Source: Alphaproteobacteria bacterium
GTDB lineage: Bacteria > Pseudomonadota > Alphaproteobacteria > UBA6615
Direction: 5' to 3'
Length of the DNA stretch: 7,824 bases
Assembly (NCBI GenBank): GCA_029243445.1
Contig: JAQWSA010000144.1
Coordinates: 1 to 7,824 of the forward strand
Below the pieces are notes generated by a model that saw only the letters and a list, made by a program, of their open reading frames with translations, did not search any database and had not been told where the DNA came from. Shown in pieces: positions 5,261 to 7,824 of the stretch. Position 1 is the first letter of the stretch; every line of letters starts with the position of its first letter. Made by a program: the position numbers and the translations under genes.

Positions 5261-7172
5261 CTTTTTTATAAGGTTGGCTAGTGTTTTGCTAATAGCCATT
5301 TTTACCTTATCTCACGGTTTGCTGTATGCACAAACAGTAAAAGATTCACTTGAACCTGTTTCGTTAATCCCTAAAAAAATACTGGACAGTAAGGATGTTG
5401 AAAAACCATCTGATAATAATTTAGAGATAATAGGTGAAGAAGAAAAAACGTCTGATACAAATGACGGCGCTGTAGAAATTAAAAAACTTGGTGAAATAGA
5501 TTCAGACGCTGTTGGAATATCTGAAAGACTGGGTGGACAGCTTTTGAGCGATATGTGGCAGGGTACATCTAGAGAGATGGCTGAACGTCTAATTAATAAG
5601 ATACCAGATAGAATTGCTAGTGATGCTGCGCAAAGCCTGGCAAGACGCATTCTTTTGGTTGCTGCGGCACCGCCGGTCAATGTCGATAGCAATAAAAGCT
5701 TGGTACGGGCTAGAATAAAAAAATTAATTGCTTTAGGAGCTGTGGACGATGCACAGCGTTTATTACGTGTAGTATCTTCTAACACTGTTCCTGAAAACTT
5801 AATTGAACCAGCTCTACAAGCACGTTTGCTAAGCTCAAATTTAGCTGGAGCCTGCGAAATAGCTGCTAATGCAAAAACAATTTTTACCTCGGAATTTGGA
5901 CAAAAAGTTAATGTTTTCTGCTATTTATTAAATATGCAATATGATGAAGCCCTAAAGGGTTTAGAGTCTTTGCGTGAACAAAACTTAGCTGAAGATATAA
6001 TGTTTTTTGAGCTCTCTAATTCTATTATTTCTGGTGCCACACCCACTATTGAAAAGCTTGCTATACCTGGAAAAGCCAGTGCTTTAAATATGGCCTTAAT
6101 CCGGGTCGTTGGAGGGCAGGTTCCTCGTTGGTTTTCTGAAAAGGCATCACCGAGTCTTCTTGCAGCTATTGCTACCACTCATGATGCAGACAGACAGACG
6201 CGTCTACTAGCTGCTCGGGAAGCAGCATATTGGGGGTCATTATCTCCTATTAAAGTAGCTAGGATTTATTCTGATTTAGATATATCAGATGACGAGGTTG
6301 TAGAGGTGCTCTTAGACCCAGAAAATGCCTCTCCCGAGTTACGGTTAGCTGCCATATATCTAGCGACAATTAGTCAAGAGGTATCAAGTAGACAAGCACA
6401 AATACTCCATGAGATGTGGAATCTACCGAATGAACGTAAGGACTGGCGACTAGCAACTAAATTAACACTGCCTCAATTAAATAATATAAAGCCGTCAGCA
6501 GTTTTTTCATGGTTTGCGAGCGAAGCAATTATAGCAAGTTTAGTTTCTGGAGAGATTGAACAGGCTATTGATTGGTTTTGGACTGTTTCGAGTTTAAGGA
6601 AAATACAACCAGACACATCCTCTTCTTTGACAAATATATGGCCTGCATTACGAATGGCATCAGGGGCTGAGTCAGTAACGGATGAAAGCAGAAGTGTATT
6701 ACAACGCGCCTATAGACAATCCGGAATTAAAAGCAAAAATAATATTTTAGATGAAAAAGCTGATTTGGATAGAAAAAACTATTTAGCATGGGATAATCAA
6801 ATACTAAAAGAATGGATATCAATACAAAAAAATCATAAACCTGCCAGGATTGAATCTATTATTAACGTTCTTGCGTTATTTGATGCGTTGGGAGAACAAG
6901 TGCCGGAGGAGTTTCAAACACATGAGGAATTTAAACAACCTAGTTCGGTAGTATTGCCCCCACTAAATATATGGGTGGACCTACTTAGGTCTTCTTCCTC
7001 AGGAAAAGTTGCTGAAACAGCATTATATGTCCTATTAGCTGCCGGACAAAAGGAGCTATCTGAATTACATCCGATTGTATTACACACAATTGTTAGAGCG
7101 TTAACTCGGGTTGGATTAACTAATGATGCCCGTTTATTTGCTCTAGAGTTTACTTTAGCTACCAGCTATTAA
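5241..7172 (+). CDS. Secreted helical-repeat (alpha-solenoid) protein, function unknown
   Basis: From the ATG at 5241 the product has 643 residues. AAGG at 5228-5231 gives a 9-nt-spaced ribosome site; a TTG at 5223 would add six residues including Lys-Arg and cannot be excluded. Residues 12-29 are a hydrophobic Sec signal core and cleavage is likely after LLYA (27-30), so the protein is probably periplasmic. An acidic, low-complexity stretch follows (about 31-80). Then come conserved-looking blocks GGQLLSDMWQGTSREMAERL (about 92-111) and LARRILLVAAAPP (about 126-138). The rest is nearly all amphipathic helices in TPR/Sel1-like hairpins, for example LGAVDDAQRLL, MQYDEALKGLESL and VGLTNDARLFALEFTLA at the C-terminus. 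No catalytic motif is seen. I recall similar proteins next to xerD in Rhodospirillaceae, some auto-labelled 'antifreeze glycopeptide' related, a label with no support here. It overlaps the microprotein gene and precedes xerD by 18 bp. Confidence 0.85.
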   Translation: MIVLADNFFIRLASVLLIAIFTLSHGLLYAQTVKDSLEPVSLIPKKILDSKDVEKPSDNNLEIIGEEEKTSDTNDGAVEIKKLGEIDSDAVGISERLGGQLLSDMWQGTSREMAERLINKIPDRIASDAAQSLARRILLVAAAPPVNVDSNKSLVRARIKKLIALGAVDDAQRLLRVVSSNTVPENLIEPALQARLLSSNLAGACEIAANAKTIFTSEFGQKVNVFCYLLNMQYDEALKGLESLREQNLAEDIMFFELSNSIISGATPTIEKLAIPGKASALNMALIRVVGGQVPRWFSEKASPSLLAAIATTHDADRQTRLLAAREAAYWGSLSPIKVARIYSDLDISDDEVVEVLLDPENASPELRLAAIYLATISQEVSSRQAQILHEMWNLPNERKDWRLATKLTLPQLNNIKPSAVFSWFASEAIIASLVSGEIEQAIDWFWTVSSLRKIQPDTSSSLTNIWPALRMASGAESVTDESRSVLQRAYRQSGIKSKNNILDEKADLDRKNYLAWDNQILKEWISIQKNHKPARIESIINVLALFDALGEQVPEEFQTHEEFKQPSSVVLPPLNIWVDLLRSSSSGKVAETALYVLLAAGQKELSELHPIVLHTIVRALTRVGLTNDARLFALEFTLATSY

Positions 7173-7190
7173 TTATATTAGATTAAAGAC

Positions 7191-7824
7191 TTGAATAAAC
7201 TCTCACCAAAACATTGCCCAGAAAATACAAGTCGATATCTTGAGGCTTTTTTAGAGATGCTTATAGCTGAGCGTGGCGTTGCAGAAAATACGGTAAAATT
7301 CTACCAGCATGATCTTGTTGATTGTGCCCAATTATTGTTCGAATCTGGAGTATCTACAAAAGCGGTGCTTGATAAAGCAACTACTAAATCTCTTCGATAT
7401 TATCTTAAAGATCTTTCTGATAGGGGGATGTCGCCAAGAACAGTCGCCCGACGAATATCTACTTTGCGTGTTTTTTACAGGTTTCTTTATACAGAAGGTT
7501 TACGGTCTGATGATCCAACAAGTGTCCTTCAAAGTCCTCGATTAGGAAGAACACTTCCAAAAATTCTAAGTGAAGAAGAGGTTTCTTGTTTATTAAATGC
7601 TGCCAGTAAACTAGAGGGTGCCGAAGGTCTCCGTCTTAAGGCAATGATAGAATTATGTTATGCAACTGGAATGAGGGCTAGCGAACTTGTTAAACTTCCA
7701 TTCACAGCTTTAAATCGTGATCCTCGTGTTATTATTGTTAGCGGTAAGGGAGGCCGAGAACGTATGGTGCCGCTTAACGAACCTGCAAGGGTTGCGATAC
7801 AGTCATATATGATTGTTAGAGATA
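7191..7824 (+). CDS. xerD: Tyrosine recombinase XerD, N-terminal part (cut by window edge)
   Basis: XerD works with XerC at the dif site, with FtsK, to resolve chromosome dimers. The 211 codons present cover the SAM-like core-binding domain (about 14-105: YLEAFLEMLIAERGVAENT, MSPRTVARRISTLRVFYRFL) and the first half of the catalytic domain. Catalytic Arg162 is in ATGMRASEL and Lys186 in SGKGGRERMVPL. The HxxR, the second His and the Tyr nucleophile lie beyond the edge. The start is TTG at 7191, since a TAG closes the frame at 7179-7181 and the next ATG (7257) would cut into the core-binding domain; the ribosome site is weak (AAAG at about 7185-7188). The sequence after the core-binding domain (SPRLGRTLPKILSEEEV) is typical of XerC/XerD; XerD is preferred over XerC from its aroK/aroB neighbourhood and overall resemblance, but a XerC label is not excluded. 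Confidence 0.92.
   Translation, partial: MNKLSPKHCPENTSRYLEAFLEMLIAERGVAENTVKFYQHDLVDCAQLLFESGVSTKAVLDKATTKSLRYYLKDLSDRGMSPRTVARRISTLRVFYRFLYTEGLRSDDPTSVLQSPRLGRTLPKILSEEEVSCLLNAASKLEGAEGLRLKAMIELCYATGMRASELVKLPFTALNRDPRVIIVSGKGGRERMVPLNEPARVAIQSYMIVRD

Noticed and set aside
5312..5785. 157-codon minus-strand open frame
   Set aside because: It is antisense to the secreted protein gene, with a Ser/Leu/Ile-rich product typical of a reverse-frame shadow.
7309..7545. 78-codon plus-strand open frame
   Set aside because: It overlaps xerD in another frame, where the XerD translation is continuous and carries the conserved domain sequence.

Overview
The window looks like chromosomal DNA from an alphaproteobacterium with an AT-rich genome (G+C near 40% by eye, not counted). 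Two things point there. One is the aerobic cobaltochelatase genes cobS and cobT sitting next to a J-domain gene and a divergent bolA. The other is the aroK-aroB pair lying back to back with a xerD-containing unit. I recall both arrangements as typical of Alphaproteobacteria. I see no insertion sequence, phage gene, tRNA, rRNA or CRISPR array.

Layout. Positions 1-2107 (minus strand) hold a three-gene unit read right to left: a small J-domain protein, cobS, and the first 148 codons of cobT, which runs off the left edge. bolA (2194-2460, plus) diverges from it across 86 bp. A DUF2889-type gene (2491-3072, minus) converges on bolA. After a 164-bp gap carrying two similar dyad repeats come aroB (3237-4370) and aroK (4367-4963), both minus and overlapping by ATGA. 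A 165-bp divergent gap separates aroK from a plus-strand unit of three genes: a small one-helix membrane protein (5129-5260), a secreted helical-repeat protein of about 643 residues (5241-7172), and xerD (from 7191, cut by the right edge after 211 codons).

How the genes fit together. CobS and CobT are the AAA+ ATPase and its partner in the ATP-dependent cobaltochelatase that inserts cobalt into hydrogenobyrinate a,c-diamide during aerobic cobalamin synthesis; the large subunit CobN is not in this window. The J-domain protein is a plausible dedicated co-chaperone for this complex. AroK and AroB are shikimate-pathway enzymes and are translationally coupled. XerD is the tyrosine recombinase for chromosome dimer resolution. 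The two genes upstream of xerD are the least understood part: a 43-codon membrane microprotein whose 3' end overlaps the start of a large predicted periplasmic alpha-solenoid protein. This pair is the best candidate here for an undescribed system. The rest is mostly conserved housekeeping content.
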